A stretch of DNA of 64,000 bases, taken from Strigamia acuminata. Taxonomy: Eukaryota > Arthropoda > Chilopoda > Geophilomorpha > Linotaeniidae. Within the stretch, counting starts at the first letter, position 1, and each line of letters opens with the position of its first letter. Below, one piece after another: positions 50,390-61,079 of the stretch. Location: assembly GCA_949358305.1 (NCBI GenBank), contig OX442324.1, positions 8,653,601 through 8,717,600 of the forward strand. The letters are read 5' to 3'. The notes under the pieces are model-generated. The model made no database searches. It was given only the letters and a program-made list of their open reading frames with translations, and was not told where the DNA came from. The position numbers and the translations under genes were made by a program.

Positions 50390-53300
50390 TCAGTAGAATG
50401 TAGTGTAATCGCGTCGTGCCTGTTTGCGTAGGCGGCGTGACCGGAAACTGCCAACTTCAGGTGGTCGCGCATGCGCGTCGTTGTCGACCGCACTTGCGAC
50501 GCCTGGTGACGGTTTCGGAAGTTGATTTTCCTCATTTTTCGCCGGAAGTTCATTCTCGAATAAGCCTCGCAACGATATTTGATCGGCATCGTCGATGAAA
50601 CGTTCCGTAGCTGCAGAAATAGGTTTGTTTGACGAATTTACGTTGTCTTTTGCGATAATTTCATTTTCGCTGTCTATTTCCTTCAAATCCTCAGCAAATG
50701 TAACTTTTTTAGATGTTAAAGGCCTCATAATATCTTCTGAAAGTTCTTCTCTCATTTTGTACGGTTTCAGTCGCTCTATGTTCACAATGTCCATCTTTTT
50801 GCCTGATAAACTTCGAATTTCGTAGTCATTCGGCGCTGTTCGTCGTACGATCTCATATGGCCCAGAGAATTGTGGCAAGAGCTTTTCACTTAAACCAACC
50901 TTTCTATTTGGTGTTTTCAAATAAACTAGCTCTCCTGGGTCGAATTCCACATGTACTCTGTCCAAATCAAACCTTTTCTTGCTCTTCAAACCTTGTTCTT
51001 GTATTCTTTCATTGGCAATCCTCCTTGCCTCCCTGATAAATCTGGAAGTACGCAAAGTGAACTCCTTGCGAGGACGATTTAAGTTGACATCCACGTTGAG
51101 ATCTGCTTCATAACCTCGTAATAAATAATACGGAGTGTAACCCGTTGTTTCATGGACTCCAGTGTTATAAGAGAAAAGAAGAAATGGCAAAAATGCGTCC
51201 CAATCAGTATGATCTTTATTTACATAGCTCTGCAACATTTTAGCTATTGTTGCATTAAATCTTTCCGTAAGACCATTTGTTCTTGGATGGTATCCGGAAG
51301 TGGATTTGTGAAGGGACTTAAACAATGCAGATACTTCCTTAATCATTTCATTTCTATATTCTGTTCCCTTATCACTCAGAATCTCTCGTGGGCTTCCTTC
51401 TTTCAGCATGACTTCATAAACAAGGGCATTCGCTGCTTCAATAGCCGTGCATGCTGGCGCAGCTCTGGCTATCGCAGTGCGTGATAAATAATCCGTAATG
51501 ATGAAAACGTACTTGTTTCCTGTGTCAGATGTTGGGAAACTGCCTAACGTGTCTATGGCTACTCGTTCGAATGGTCGAGACACTGTCGACCACGGCTGCA
51601 TCAATCCTTTTGGCGGTGTTGTCATGGTTTTTGCACTTGCACACTTCGGACATGAGAGTACGTAATTCCTTACGTCCCTATAAATCCTTGGCCAGAAGAA
51701 ACGTGTTCTAATTTTCTTCCAAGTTCTACTCAGGCCTAAATGAGCGCCTGTAAGACCATCATGCATTTCTACTAAAACATCTTTTCTCAAATGCTGTGGA
51801 ATATACAGTAATTCTTCCGTGTTCAAGGAATTAAATTTCTTCTTCTTAAACAAAATATCGCCTTGAAGTACGTACTGCTGTAGCGGACGTCTTCTTTTGC
51901 GCGGAAGTTGCTCTATTGTCTGCAGTGATGTGATGAGTTCCATAATCTTCTGGTCTTTACGCTGCTCTGCAGGTAAATCGAGATTTTCGAGCAATAATGA
52001 AGGAATAATTACTTCTTCTTCACTAATGTCCTCAGGAATCCTACTTAACGCATCGGCATCTGTATGTTTCTTGCCTGACTTATGCTGTACTTCATAATCA
52101 TAGTCAACCAACTGCAGACTCCATCGTGCTAACCTACCATTTGGATTTTTGACACTCTTCAGCCATTGAAGTGCTGAATGGTCCGTGATGATGGTAAACT
52201 TCTTTCCATACAAATAAGGGCGAAATTTCTGTATGCCAAACAATATGGCCAGACATTCTCTTTCTGTCGCGTTATAGTTCTGTTCGGCATTGCTCAATAA
52301 CCTACTAGCATAACAAATCACATGCTCTTGGTTGTTAAGCTTCTGTTTCAAAATGGCTCCCAAACCGTAAGCGCTTGCATCCGTCGATATGATGAAAGGA
52401 TGTGCGAAATTAGGATGAGCCAAAACTGGCACTGTTACCAAAGCTGTTCTTAGTTGTTTAAATGCTTCTTCATGAGGCGGTCCCCAGTCAAATTTCTCGT
52501 CTTTCTTTGTAAGGTTGACCAAGGGTTTGGAAATATCAGCAAATCCTAAAATGAATTTTCTATAATATGAGCACAAACCCAAAAATCCCCTTAACTGCTT
52601 CACATTTAATGGAATTGGAAACTTTGCTACAGACTCGAGATTTCGTGGATCTGGTGAAATGCCTTCTGAATCAATCACATGTCCGAGATATCGGATTGTA
52701 TCCGTCCCGAAAGTGCATTTACTTAGCTTTACCTTTAAATTCGCAATTCGCAGTTTTTCAAAGACTGAGTCCAGATCTTGTAAATGTTGTTCAAATGATT
52801 TAGAAAAAATTATAAGGTCGTCAAGATAGGCTATACAGACCTTTCCAAGGAGGTTGCCCAATACTTTATTCATCAATTTTTGAAACGCGGCTGGGCTATT
52901 ACATAACCCCATTCCTAGGACATTAAATTCATAGTGTCCAGTTGAAGTGGTGAACGCTGTCTTCTCTCGGTCTTGTTCATTTATTTCAACTTGATGGTAT
53001 CCTTGGATTAAATCCATCATCGAGAAAAACTGGGCCCCTGCTAGTTGATCTAACGTGTCATCTATTCTTGGTAGTGGGTACACCATTTTCTTTGTAATTG
53101 CGTTCAACCTCCTCCAATCAACACAAAACCTCCATTTACCGTCTCTTTTCTTGATGAGCAAGACTGGCGCGCTCCATGGACTTTCTGATTCCCTTATGAC
53201 TCCTTGTTCTAACAATTTTCTGGTTTCCTCAGCTTCTACTTCTTTTTCTGCAATTGAACGTCTATACGGTTGCAAGTGAATAGGTTCATGATCACCTGTA

Positions 53301-54187
53301 TCAATTTTATGACTAAAATTGGTTACTCTTCCTAAGTCTTTATCTGACATGGCAAATCTGTCCTGATTCTTCTGGAGTAACTGCTTCAATTGTTGCTGTT
53401 GGTTCTTAGTCATCTTATCTTTGGCTATTGCGGAGTCAAAATCAAAGCAATTTGCTTGTTTTTCATTCAACAACTTAACAACCTTAGAACTTGGGGAGTT
53501 AGAGTCAAAACAATTTGCTTGTTTTTCATCCATCAACCCAATATCAATAATATAATGTGCCTTACCAATTGCAGACTTCTCTTGCAGAAAAATGGACTTA
53601 GATGTTGGATTTGCCACTCGTATTACGCCTTTGCCGTTCTCGAACTTTGTTAACGTCTTTTAACACATAATACCAAACCTATCAATTACATTTCCTAAAG
53701 GTTCCAAAAACATTTCTTTCGTTAAAGCTGTGCTTAGGTTAACTGGAACTACACATTCATGCATTGGTGGAATTGCTATACCTTTTGTCACTCTTGCTAC
53801 GTAATTCTAGTCCACATACGTCTTATTCATCGGGAAAACTGCTTCTAATCCACTTTTTCGGCCCACAAAGATTTTTTGTAAATCGTAATCAACAACACAC
53901 CTCGCAAAAGTCATAAATGGATCCCCCAATAAAAGTTGGTAATTGAAACTTCTAACTATCAATACTTCTACTGCATACTGCAATTGTCCTATTTGAATGT
54001 TCAAATTTGTTTTACCCACTGGAGTTATTAAATCAGTTCCTATTCCTCGTAATCTAACGTTAGGTGTAGGTTGATAATCCAACTGTAATATTTCTGCTAA
54101 CTCTTCACTCAAAATGTTCTTCTTAGCTCCAGTGTCCATGACTGCCTTTATTTCCAAATTCTTTACAATTACCGGGATTTCCAACAA
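50390..54187 (-). pseudogene. Gypsy-2 protease-RT-RNase H-integrase
   Basis: One frame with two in-frame stops: TAG at 53807-53809 (Gypsy-1 has glutamine) and TAA at 53660-53662. Protease AVMDTGAKKNILSEELAEIL; then about 1075 open codons from 53617: RT with LLIKKRDGKWRFCVDWRRLN, FSMMDLIQGYHQV and CIAYLDDLIIFSK; RNase H with STDASAYGLGAIL and TERECLAILF; integrase finger from HDGLTGAHLG to LSCPKCASAK; core with VAIDTLGSFPTSD, SDKGTEYRNEM and TNGLTERFNAT; C-terminal GPYEIVRRTAPNDYEIRSL. RT to integrase is intact and the stops fall between protease and RT. Confidence 0.93.
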
Positions 54188-54297
54188 TGATTCCGAAATT
54201 TTTATATCAATTATTGTAATGTTGTCCTTTTTCCATCTTTTCTTCTTTTTCTTCTTACTTCTATTCGGATGGTGACAATCTCTCTGTGGCCGACTTC

Positions 54298-55656
54298 TCA
54301 GTTTTCCGTCTGTTGTTGGGTGTTGACTGTAGTGCTAGGACCTTCTCTTCTACGTCTTCTTGGTCTTCCAGCAGTACCACCTCTATCCTGTTGGTACCTT
54401 GGTGGATTATAAAACTCGCAAGTAAAGTGATGATAGCATCCACAAGATCTAGTATTATTATTATTACTATTATTGTTATTGTTAGTATTGTAATTTTGAC
54501 TACCACCTCTATTAGTACTACCTCTTTGAAAATTCTTATACTGAAAATTCTGACCTCCTCGCTTCATTGGTGTATACCACTGGCTTCCTATCAAGATGGG
54601 TTCTTCTGACGTCGGTTCCACCGTCTCAAGAGCTAATAACCGTTGCCTTAACATTGCATTTTCAGCTAAAAGCTCGGCGTGGGTTAATGAGGTTTCCACA
54701 GTTCCACTCAGTTTACCTGATGTCGCTGGAGTTACCTTTTCATCCACCACCTTTCTGAAAAGTGAGAGCAGTAAATCCGCTGGATCCTTAACCTTATGGG
54801 TCTCGTACAACTTCACCCTCTGTTCCATCTCTGCCAGTGTGGATGGGAATACTGTAATTATCATCTTCTTCATATCGGGTTTCATACCTTGATAAACATA
54901 ATTAATCTTTTGATGTTCAGTGAGCTCCGGCCTTACAAAAGCACACTCAGCCAAAACTTTTTTCATATAGGCATCTGCTGTTCCTTCTGTATGCGACATA
55001 AAATGAAGAGTATTTAAAACATTTTCCTGGCCTCTACGAAATTTATCTTCTAGTTGTGGTTTCCACTCTGTCCAAGTCCATGTTGGATTCTTCTTGAGCA
55101 ATTCCACATACCAAGCCAGACCATCAGTTTTTAACGCTAATGGCAATTGTTTAACTCTCTCATCATCTGTGCCTATTGTTGCTTCGTAAGCCACGAGCCA
55201 CTGATCAATATTCCCTTTTTCCGTGTCAAAACAAACGACAGGTCGCTTTTGTATCATCAAACTCTTAAATAAATCAGTTAGTACTGCCGTTGGGTCCGCC
55301 ATCTTGGATACTATTCCTTTTGATGTGGATCCTTGTGTATTAGTTTTTAATAAAGGTGTTTGTATAGTCTTTATTGGTGTTAGTAATTCAAAAATCGATT
55401 TTAACTCTTTTGGTTTTATTAATTTCAAAGGTGAGGACAAATCAATTTCTTTTTGCGATAAGGAATCTTGGAATTGATCCTCCTCCTTTACTTCAACAAC
55501 TGGATCTTCCTCCTTTATTTCTGGTCCCGAATGTGATTTTGATTTCTTCCTACTTTTAGTTACGTTAGGATTATCCACTAGTCTCTGTAATTCCTGGTTC
55601 TGTAAATCTAGTAAACCGTCCGTTTTTGTCTGTGTAAGCTTCACTGGTTTATCCAC
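54298..55656 (-). CDS. Gypsy-2 gag
   Basis: 452 codons open from GTG at 55656. The first ATG with good context lies further in (KMADPTAVLTDLFKSL, about 55303). Residues before that ATG are conserved with Gypsy-1. Core motifs FDTEKGNIDQWLVAYEATI and WYVELLKKNPTWTWTEWK mark a gypsy gag domain. The tail is Gly/Asn-rich with TRSCGCYHHFTCEF, the counterpart of the unusual Cys-His motif of Gypsy-1. Stop TGA at 54298-54300, directly beside ggaaaac (minus strand, 54301-54307). Confidence 0.87.
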   Translation of the reverse strand: MDKPVKLTQTKTDGLLDLQNQELQRLVDNPNVTKSRKKSKSHSGPEIKEEDPVVEVKEEDQFQDSLSQKEIDLSSPLKLIKPKELKSIFELLTPIKTIQTPLLKTNTQGSTSKGIVSKMADPTAVLTDLFKSLMIQKRPVVCFDTEKGNIDQWLVAYEATIGTDDERVKQLPLALKTDGLAWYVELLKKNPTWTWTEWKPQLEDKFRRGQENVLNTLHFMSHTEGTADAYMKKVLAECAFVRPELTEHQKINYVYQGMKPDMKKMIITVFPSTLAEMEQRVKLYETHKVKDPADLLLSLFRKVVDEKVTPATSGKLSGTVETSLTHAELLAENAMLRQRLLALETVEPTSEEPILIGSQWYTPMKRGGQNFQYKNFQRGSTNRGGSQNYNTNNNNNSNNNNTRSCGCYHHFTCEFYNPPRYQQDRGGTAGRPRRRRREGPSTTVNTQQQTEN

Positions 55657-56166
55657 TATTAAGCCTTGAAATGCACTATAATTTTTATTTCCACTACTCT
55701 ATAATGCACTTCCACACATTCACTATAACCAAACTTCACCAATCACTTATTCTGAAATAAATCTTTATACTATTAATCATCAAAATTAACGTAAACCTCA
55801 ACATAAACCACATTGCCTCTAATGGAATCGTTATCAATCAATGTTTTATCATTAAATAAACACTCAACATTCACAATCCTTATCCTGAAAAATATTCTCA
55901 TTTTTAACACTTCATAAACAATCAATTATCAAAATCCTGAAAAATAAACAATTATTATTATTAGTCAACAACAGAATCTATATAAATTATCACTAATTTA
56001 TCAATTTCCTGTAAAAAAAATTAAACTTATTAAGATTTTATTAAATATATTATTATCAAAACAAACTATCCTGCAAAATTCAATATTCAACAATATTAAA
56101 CAACTTTAATAATTAAATCCAAAATATTATTCAACTCAATGCAACTTAATTAAATATTCAATCACT
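55657..56166 (-). other. Gypsy-2 leader (gag-proximal part), no gene
   Basis: AT-rich, no reading frame. The sequence just before gag (gtgcatttcaaggctt on the minus strand) resembles that of Gypsy-1. Confidence 0.6.
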
Positions 56167-57153
56167 TGTCACGGCCCGGCATTAACGCGTAATGTAATCC
56201 TAACCAATTGTTGTGTTTGTGCGCGTTTTCCGTGTGTTCCTAGCTATGATTTGTTATCATTGTTTTGTTAAAACTCCTAATAAATCCTAAACCTAATATA
56301 ATTTGAGTTTTGTCTTACCTTCATTTTGTATTCATTTTCATCCCTTGACTCAGTCTGGAGTGGCTCAATTCAGCCACATCAGACCGGTCTAAGTTGTGTA
56401 TTTCCCACTGTTACCCCTCTTGATTTCATTTAGTTTATCCATCCTAATTTGAATGTTTGAGTCACACGCGCTTAGTCATCGTGATGATTAATCACGTACG
56501 CGTCTGATTGGCTCTGCTCATTGGCTTACCTTGAATTCTGTATTGGATCTGGCCCAAGTTCACTTCTGAGCGTTCTCAAGCCAGATTCAATCAGAAGGTA
56601 CAAGACCATGAGCTTGGTAAGAGCCTTAATTGGCCGGAGCATTTGGCATCCTTTCTCCTGTGTTTGCTCACAGTATTGACTCCATGCCATTGATTTACGC
56701 ATGTTGAGGATGTTCATTGTCAGATCGCGTGTTTAATTCCGCGTGTCATCTTCGAATTCCTTTCCTTTCGTTGACCTTTCGTTGTTCTGTTTTATATGCC
56801 GCTGATACACGCCGAAGGATTAGAAATTGGATTCAAGTTGGCCATGAGTTGTTATTTTGTCTTTTGTGCGCGGTCAGTGCGCGTTTGCTCGGTTTGGTCG
56901 CTCCGCCATTAGGGGCCCCAACCAAACTTAGTATAGGCCACGCTAGCGTTGTTAAGTCCGCGCGTGTGCATCATTCTCTTCCATTTTATAATTCCAACAG
57001 ACCCGGCTTAAATTTGTATAATGATCGAGTAAGAGGACAAGCTTGCCGCCACCCTTCAGGCTGCTTGTCGTTGCCCGGGCTCTTATTCGAGACCAGGCTC
57101 TCCTAGAATCGTACTGGCGCGTCTTTCAAGCGCGGTTTAAAATATCCAAACAA
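56167..57153 (+). mobile_element. Solo LTR in Gypsy-2 leader
   Basis: About 987 bp starting TGTCACGGCCCGGC. Its first ~590 bp are the reverse complement of 1-594. The word cact before it (56163-56166) recurs at 57154-57157, a probable 4-bp target duplication, which would make the other end read TATCATG rather than TG (minus strand). It has no internal region, so it is a solo LTR, probably gypsy-like. Orientation is given by the TG end only. Confidence 0.7.
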
Positions 57154-57400
57154 CCAGTTCATGATACACTATACTGTCTTCAAACTCTGAGTCACTCTAT
57201 GATTCACTCTTATTTCTTTCTAATATGCAAATTAATCTGCACTCTTTCTAAATTTTATAAGAATTTCTACTATTTTTACTGAGTTTTTACGGGGTTTTAG
57301 CTCTAATTATTCAATTTTTACACAAAACTGGCTGATTTTTACTGTAAATTTTCACTTTTCACTACTTTTATCAAACAAATTAGTGGGTCTAAAAAGAAAA
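57154..57400 (-). other. Gypsy-2 leader (LTR-proximal part), no gene
   Basis: AT-rich leader between the solo LTR and the primer site. Nothing recognisable. Confidence 0.6.
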
Positions 57401-57415
57401 CCGCAATCTCCACCA
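57401..57415 (-). promoter_or_regulatory. Gypsy-2 primer binding site (tRNA-Ala-like)
   Basis: Minus strand TGGTGGAGATTGCGG, three bases after the LTR. The first ten bases match the complement of the tRNA-Ala 3' end; then one extra base differs. Same position as in Gypsy-1. Confidence 0.7.
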
Positions 57416-57418
57416 CTT

Positions 57419-57909
57419 TGTTACGTGGCCAAATGGCCAATAGTGACCACGTAACTTTACTTATTTTAACTGTTTACTAAACTGAGTTAAGCTCAGTTAC
57501 TAAGAGTGAGGTAAATGAAACAAAGCCAGAGTTTAAGATTGAAAACAATACAGTGTCTTTATTCTTTAATTCAAACACTTAAATCATAAATACAAAATGT
57601 GAAACTAAATCTAAACTAAACCTAATAAATACTCTAAGATATGATTAACACTTTGATTCAATTTGGAGGGAAACAATCACACCATGCCATTTGCTGGCTG
57701 GTGCTAACTGTTTAGAAGCCCGGGATGGACTGAGCTCCAAGAGCCAAAGTGGCTCTTTTATACCTAAGTCACCCCCTGAGTTTAATCCAGATTGACCAGC
57801 CCGTGATGTCACCATCACGTACGCTGGCTAGTGATAGCTTTTGACAACTTCTTCAATTCTAGCGCTGGTTTGAGCTGGTCGGCAGACGACGCAACTCAAC
57901 CGCGTGACA
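57419..57909 (-). repeat. Gypsy-2 5' LTR
   Basis: 491-bp partner of 49219-49709 with no visible difference. Followed by the target duplication gtat at 57910-57913. Confidence 0.96.
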
Positions 57910-57913
57910 GTAT

Positions 57914-58042
57914 CGTCGTCGTTGTATCGTCGGGTCGTGTAGTCGTCGGGTCGTGTAGTCGTCGGGTCGGGTCGTCGTTTTCTCGTGTGCACCACGTGTC
58001 GAAGGTTGCGCCGGGACGGATTTCCCGGGTTTCGGCACCAAA
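57914..58042 (-). other. BEL leader and primer site
   Basis: A tcgtcggg-type simple region (57914-57990) followed, next to the LTR, by a likely primer site. On the minus strand TGGTGCCGAAACCCGGG (58024-58040) comes two bases after an LTR end reading ggaaatttaca. I cannot assign the tRNA with confidence. The tandem gtcgtcgggtcgtgta units repeat about every 18 bp. Confidence 0.55.
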
Positions 58043-58404
58043 TGTAAATTTCCAGCAAGGAAAGAACACTCACGTGATGTACGAGTTCGAATTTCGGAGT
58101 CGGGGTCGGATTTTGTCAAATTTAGTTCATGTTTTCGCGGAGCAAAAAGCAAACGTGTGTTAACAGGTTAAACTTTATTTGCACAGTAAAGAAACTGGGT
58201 TTTTACAAAAGGTAATTGGTTCAAGAAAAAAGGGTTGGGGTATTCGAGTTCAAGGGTCAACATTCGGGGATGTAAAAAAGGGAGTCACTCTGTGGTGACT
58301 AAAAGAACTAAGAAATCAAAACAATACATCAAACAAATCAATATCGCAAATAAGACAAATTAATAACACAATATAAATTGCACTTGCAGTTGAAATTTCA
58401 CACA
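58043..58404 (-). repeat. Candidate 5' LTR of the BEL element
   Basis: From TGTGTGAAATTTCAAC to GGAAATTTACA on the minus strand (TG...CA), about 362 bp. The inner end is supported by the adjacent primer site. The outer end is a guess, placed where copia-like coding sequence begins. No second copy lies in the window, so it cannot be confirmed by comparison. Confidence 0.5.
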
Positions 58405-58640
58405 CCGTGCTGTGGTGGCGGAAGAAACAGATTTCTTGGGTGACTTCTCCGGTTTCAAGTCTAAAAATCTTCATATTCTTGGCTAAAGTCCGGAGTGCAC
58501 CGGTATGCACATGTCCCAGTCTCAAATGTCATAATCCGATCTGTCGACCTAAGCCCTATGGGAGTTGTGGTCGGTCGCGTTGGAAAAACATTCTACCATA
58601 CTTACCTGTAAGATCCATGTAGCTGCTCATGGAGGATGCA
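58405..58640 (-). pseudogene. Old copia fragment (GAG-pre-integrase)
   Basis: Minus-strand frame HLRLGHVHTGALRTLAKNM...LETGEVTQEICF, with a stop where the tryptophan of the WH motif should be. It resembles Copia-A WHSRLGHLHTNAMKLLA...EVNKELSC. A heavily decayed relic into which the BEL element may have inserted. Confidence 0.6.
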
Positions 58641-58946
58641 GCAGGCACATCTTCCTGCTACTGAACGTCATAGTGGTGAATGTTGAGAGCAGCAGAGTTG
58701 TCTCTGCTGTTGGTGGGACCATGGCAGCTCACCCTGACACGTCTTCACCCTTGGCTCTTTCAGCAACGTCTCTCTATCACCACACCACTGTGGTCCCTCC
58801 TCCCCTGCTAGGTCGGTCCACTCCTCCAAGAGGGGGACGGCTTGGGGCTGTTGGGTTTCAGTCGGATTTAAAGTGTTTGGTTGTTTGTTGTTTTTACGTT
58901 TGCATGATTCTTTCAATTGCACACTTCAGGATACGTGCAATAAGCG
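58641..58946. other. GC-richer stretch, unidentified
   Basis: Noticeably richer in G and C than its surroundings (58650-58860). The minus strand has an 84-codon frame (58668-58922) without a known motif and then, 60 bases on, a consensus splice donor CAGGTAAGTAT at about 58597-58610. No gene can be claimed. Confidence 0.3.
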
Positions 58947-59276
58947 TGTTAGTATTTAATGTCCCGATATTGTGATCGACCAATTATGACTTTTATATTT
59001 GCTTGTTACGGTACTGCGGTCGATCATCTATTAATATTAACACGTGCCATTTGTGTTGTCTGCTCAAAAGAGCAATTGTTGTTTGCTTTGTTTTGATTGT
59101 CGATTATGCGTGTCGATTGATTCATATTGTTTGTAAAGGATAAATCAATGCGATAAAACATTGATTTGTCCTACATACATTCTTGTATTATCTTCAAGTG
59201 CCAAATAGCCTCGAAACGTGTATTACTTTACTTACTTACTTTATGTTGGATTAAACACGGCACTGGGGATTCAACA
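58947..59276 (+). repeat. Relic LTR related to Copia-1
   Basis: Starts TGTTAGTATTTAATG and follows the Copia-1 LTR in order: attaacacgtgcc, gtgttgtctgctc, ttgattgtcgattatgcg, aaggataaatcaatgc, ttgatttgtcct, ccaaatagcctcgaaac, ggattaaacacggc. Strongly diverged, with indels; the 3' end is approximate. No internal region remains. Confidence 0.6.
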
Positions 59277-60001
59277 TGAGACGTCTACAAAGGGATATAA
59301 TGCCCAGATAGAGCCCACAGTATTCGACGGCACCACGGAGACCCATGATGTAACAAGATGATAGACATTCATGGGCAAAAATACCCATATGTTTACAGTT
59401 CTGTCGCTCGTTTATGGGTTACAGCGATAAACGTTTCAGTGGACGTGCAATTGCAAGATATAATGTTTTACAAGCCCAAAGTAATTAAATGTCCTCTAAT
59501 GTTTGGATTAATGGATTTGTAAATGTCTTACCATTTGTAAACATCTAGTATGGAAATTTGAGATGTCCATGTTATGTATGGCATTTTTATTGTTTGTTTG
59601 GCATATATCATTTAATCCACCCTGGCAATTGTCATTGTAATATCAGGTGTTTGTCGTTTGGTTTGTTCGGATAAATCTCCTTTACTATTTAACATGCCCA
59701 TTATGATTTGTTCTTTTGTTCAGTGTTTTCGAGATTACAAACTCTCAAACTCTTTATCCTTTGTTATGTTCTCGATGAATAAAGATGCGACCTCTGCTTT
59801 TGCAATATCGCAATATCTCATATAACACGTTGTTTTGGATTTAACACAGCACCATCACAGATAATACACGAATACAAGCATGATGAGATTTGTTTGTGTT
59901 GTGATAAATAATGCCTCATTCATTTAAAAAAGAATGCCATATCCATTTAACTTATTTGTAAACCACCATATTGGCAGTACCGCACATAATTCAAGATAAG
60001 A
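59277..60001 (+). other. AT-rich spacer with possible second LTR relic
   Basis: No reading frame. Around 59640-59850 the order of words (gtttggtttgttcggataaatc, gagattacaaactctcaaac, ttggatttaacacagc) weakly echoes the Copia-1-type LTR, so another old LTR may lie here. Nothing else recognisable. Confidence 0.35.
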
Positions 60002-60137
60002 GTCACATCACAGATACATTAAGAAAAATGTGACATCACAGCACATTAAGAAACAAGTGACATCACAGCACATTAAGAAGCAAGTGGCATCACAGCACAT
60101 TAAGAAACATGTGACATCACAGCACTTTAAGAAAGAT
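60002..60137 (+). repeat. Minisatellite, 27-bp unit, about 5 copies
   Basis: Units starting at 60002, 60030, 60057, 60084 and 60111 with consensus gtgacatcacagcacattaa plus gaaacaa. The first and last copies are the most diverged, as usual for such arrays. The 61-codon frame across it is a by-product of the repeat. Confidence 0.9.
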
Positions 60138-60681
60138 ATGACATTCATTATCCACGTAAAATGTGATGCTCATCAAAGTACACACAGTGCAATGTGCTCA
60201 CTACAAACTGCATGATGCACATAGTACAAATAAACAAAAAATACAGAATCAGCAAACATTATACTGTACATTAAATACCTACAAGTCACACCACAAATGA
60301 TGAAATACTGCATGTTAAGAGACTGAAATTTTGGGTGTTTTATCATTTTTCTGTGGTCACTCAACACAAAAACTCTCTTGTATATTGTTTTAAAACTAAA
60401 ATTATTTTGGTTAATCTTTTGAGAATTTTGGAGAAAGGGGAATAATTTTTTTTACATACTGCATGTGTAAGAGTTTTTTCATTCATCAAAGAGGGCATTC
60501 AGCATATAAATATGCACTAACATTGAACTTGATGAGTTTAATACCTAAACTACTATAACTTTAAAGAATTTCGTAAAAATTGTTTCAAGATCGTTACATT
60601 GTTCAAGATTGACTTTTTTTCTAATTATCTCTAAAAACACAAATTTTTATATAACCCAAAACTTGTTATTTTATTTTTCAG
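60138..60681 (+). other. Spacer or intron, nothing recognised
   Basis: AT-rich, no coding signal. It ends in a pyrimidine-rich tract and AG (ttttatttttcag, 60669-60681) that would serve as splice acceptor for the exon that follows. Confidence 0.45.
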
Positions 60682-60887
60682 TTGACACCAGCACATGGAT
60701 TCAGCTGATAAACCTTTTTCCTCACCTCGTCAATTGTACCACCTCAACATCACCTCAGATATGTCGGTCACTGAAAGAAGCTCTACACGAATTTCAAGAT
60801 TTATTGAGTTCTCCAAAAACTAATTTCTGTTAAAATGTATAATTTTGTAAATCACATTTTAATATACTTAACTTTAATAAACATTTC
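60682..60887 (+). CDS. Putative 3'-terminal exon of a host gene
   Basis: After a good splice acceptor the frame reads DTSTWIQLINLFPHLVNCTT, continues through SPQICRSLKEALHEFQDLL and ends at TAA (about 60830). A polyadenylation signal aataaa lies at 60876-60881, so the coding part is 60682 to about 60832 and the rest 3' UTR. The peptide is not from any retroelement family here. It reminds me of the C-terminal tail of large Sec7/ARF-GEF-type proteins (Mon2/BIG), where a helix ending in SLKEAL recurs, but this is recollection, unverified. Upstream exons would lie left of the window or behind the transposon nest, which would then fill an intron. Confidence 0.45.
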
Positions 60888-61079
60888 GAAAAAATTAGTA
60901 GTGCTGAAAGTTTTTACCTGAAAAGAAAAGTAAAAAGAAGCAATGGGCCTTTTGTGCAATAGTAGATGGATTCCGATCATTAATGCGGTAAGCATATTTG
61001 TTTACTAAACTGGCATCCTCCTTCTTTTAGGAAAAAGTAGAAGTTTATATATGTGCTGGATCATTGGCTACAATTAGGA
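60888..61079. other. Spacer, nothing recognised
   Basis: AT-rich sequence after the putative gene end. No motif or frame seen. Confidence 0.4.

Larger units (their letters stand above)
49219..57909 (-). mobile_element. Gypsy-2, recent Ty3/gypsy insertion
   Basis: 8691-bp minus-strand element with 491-bp LTRs showing no difference to the eye, flanked by gtat (49215-49218 and 57910-57913). It has a purine tract, gag (54298-55656), protease-pol in the -1 frame (50390-54187 and upstream) with two in-frame stops, a tRNA-Ala-like primer site, and a solo LTR of another family inserted in its leader (56167-57153). It shares gag and pol with Gypsy-1 at roughly two-thirds identity by eye. Confidence 0.95.

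Noticed and set aside
58597-58607. Exact match of atacttacctg to the first 11 bases of U1 snRNA
   Set aside because: The following bases do not continue as U1 and no U1 stem-loops or Sm site are seen. The word is simply the complement of a consensus splice donor.
60002-60137. CRISPR-like regular repeats
   Set aside because: The units are head-to-tail without spacers and the sequence context is animal. It is a minisatellite.
60030-60215. 61-codon frame with repeated SQHIKKQV peptide
   Set aside because: It is the translation of the 27-bp minisatellite, whose unit length is a multiple of three.
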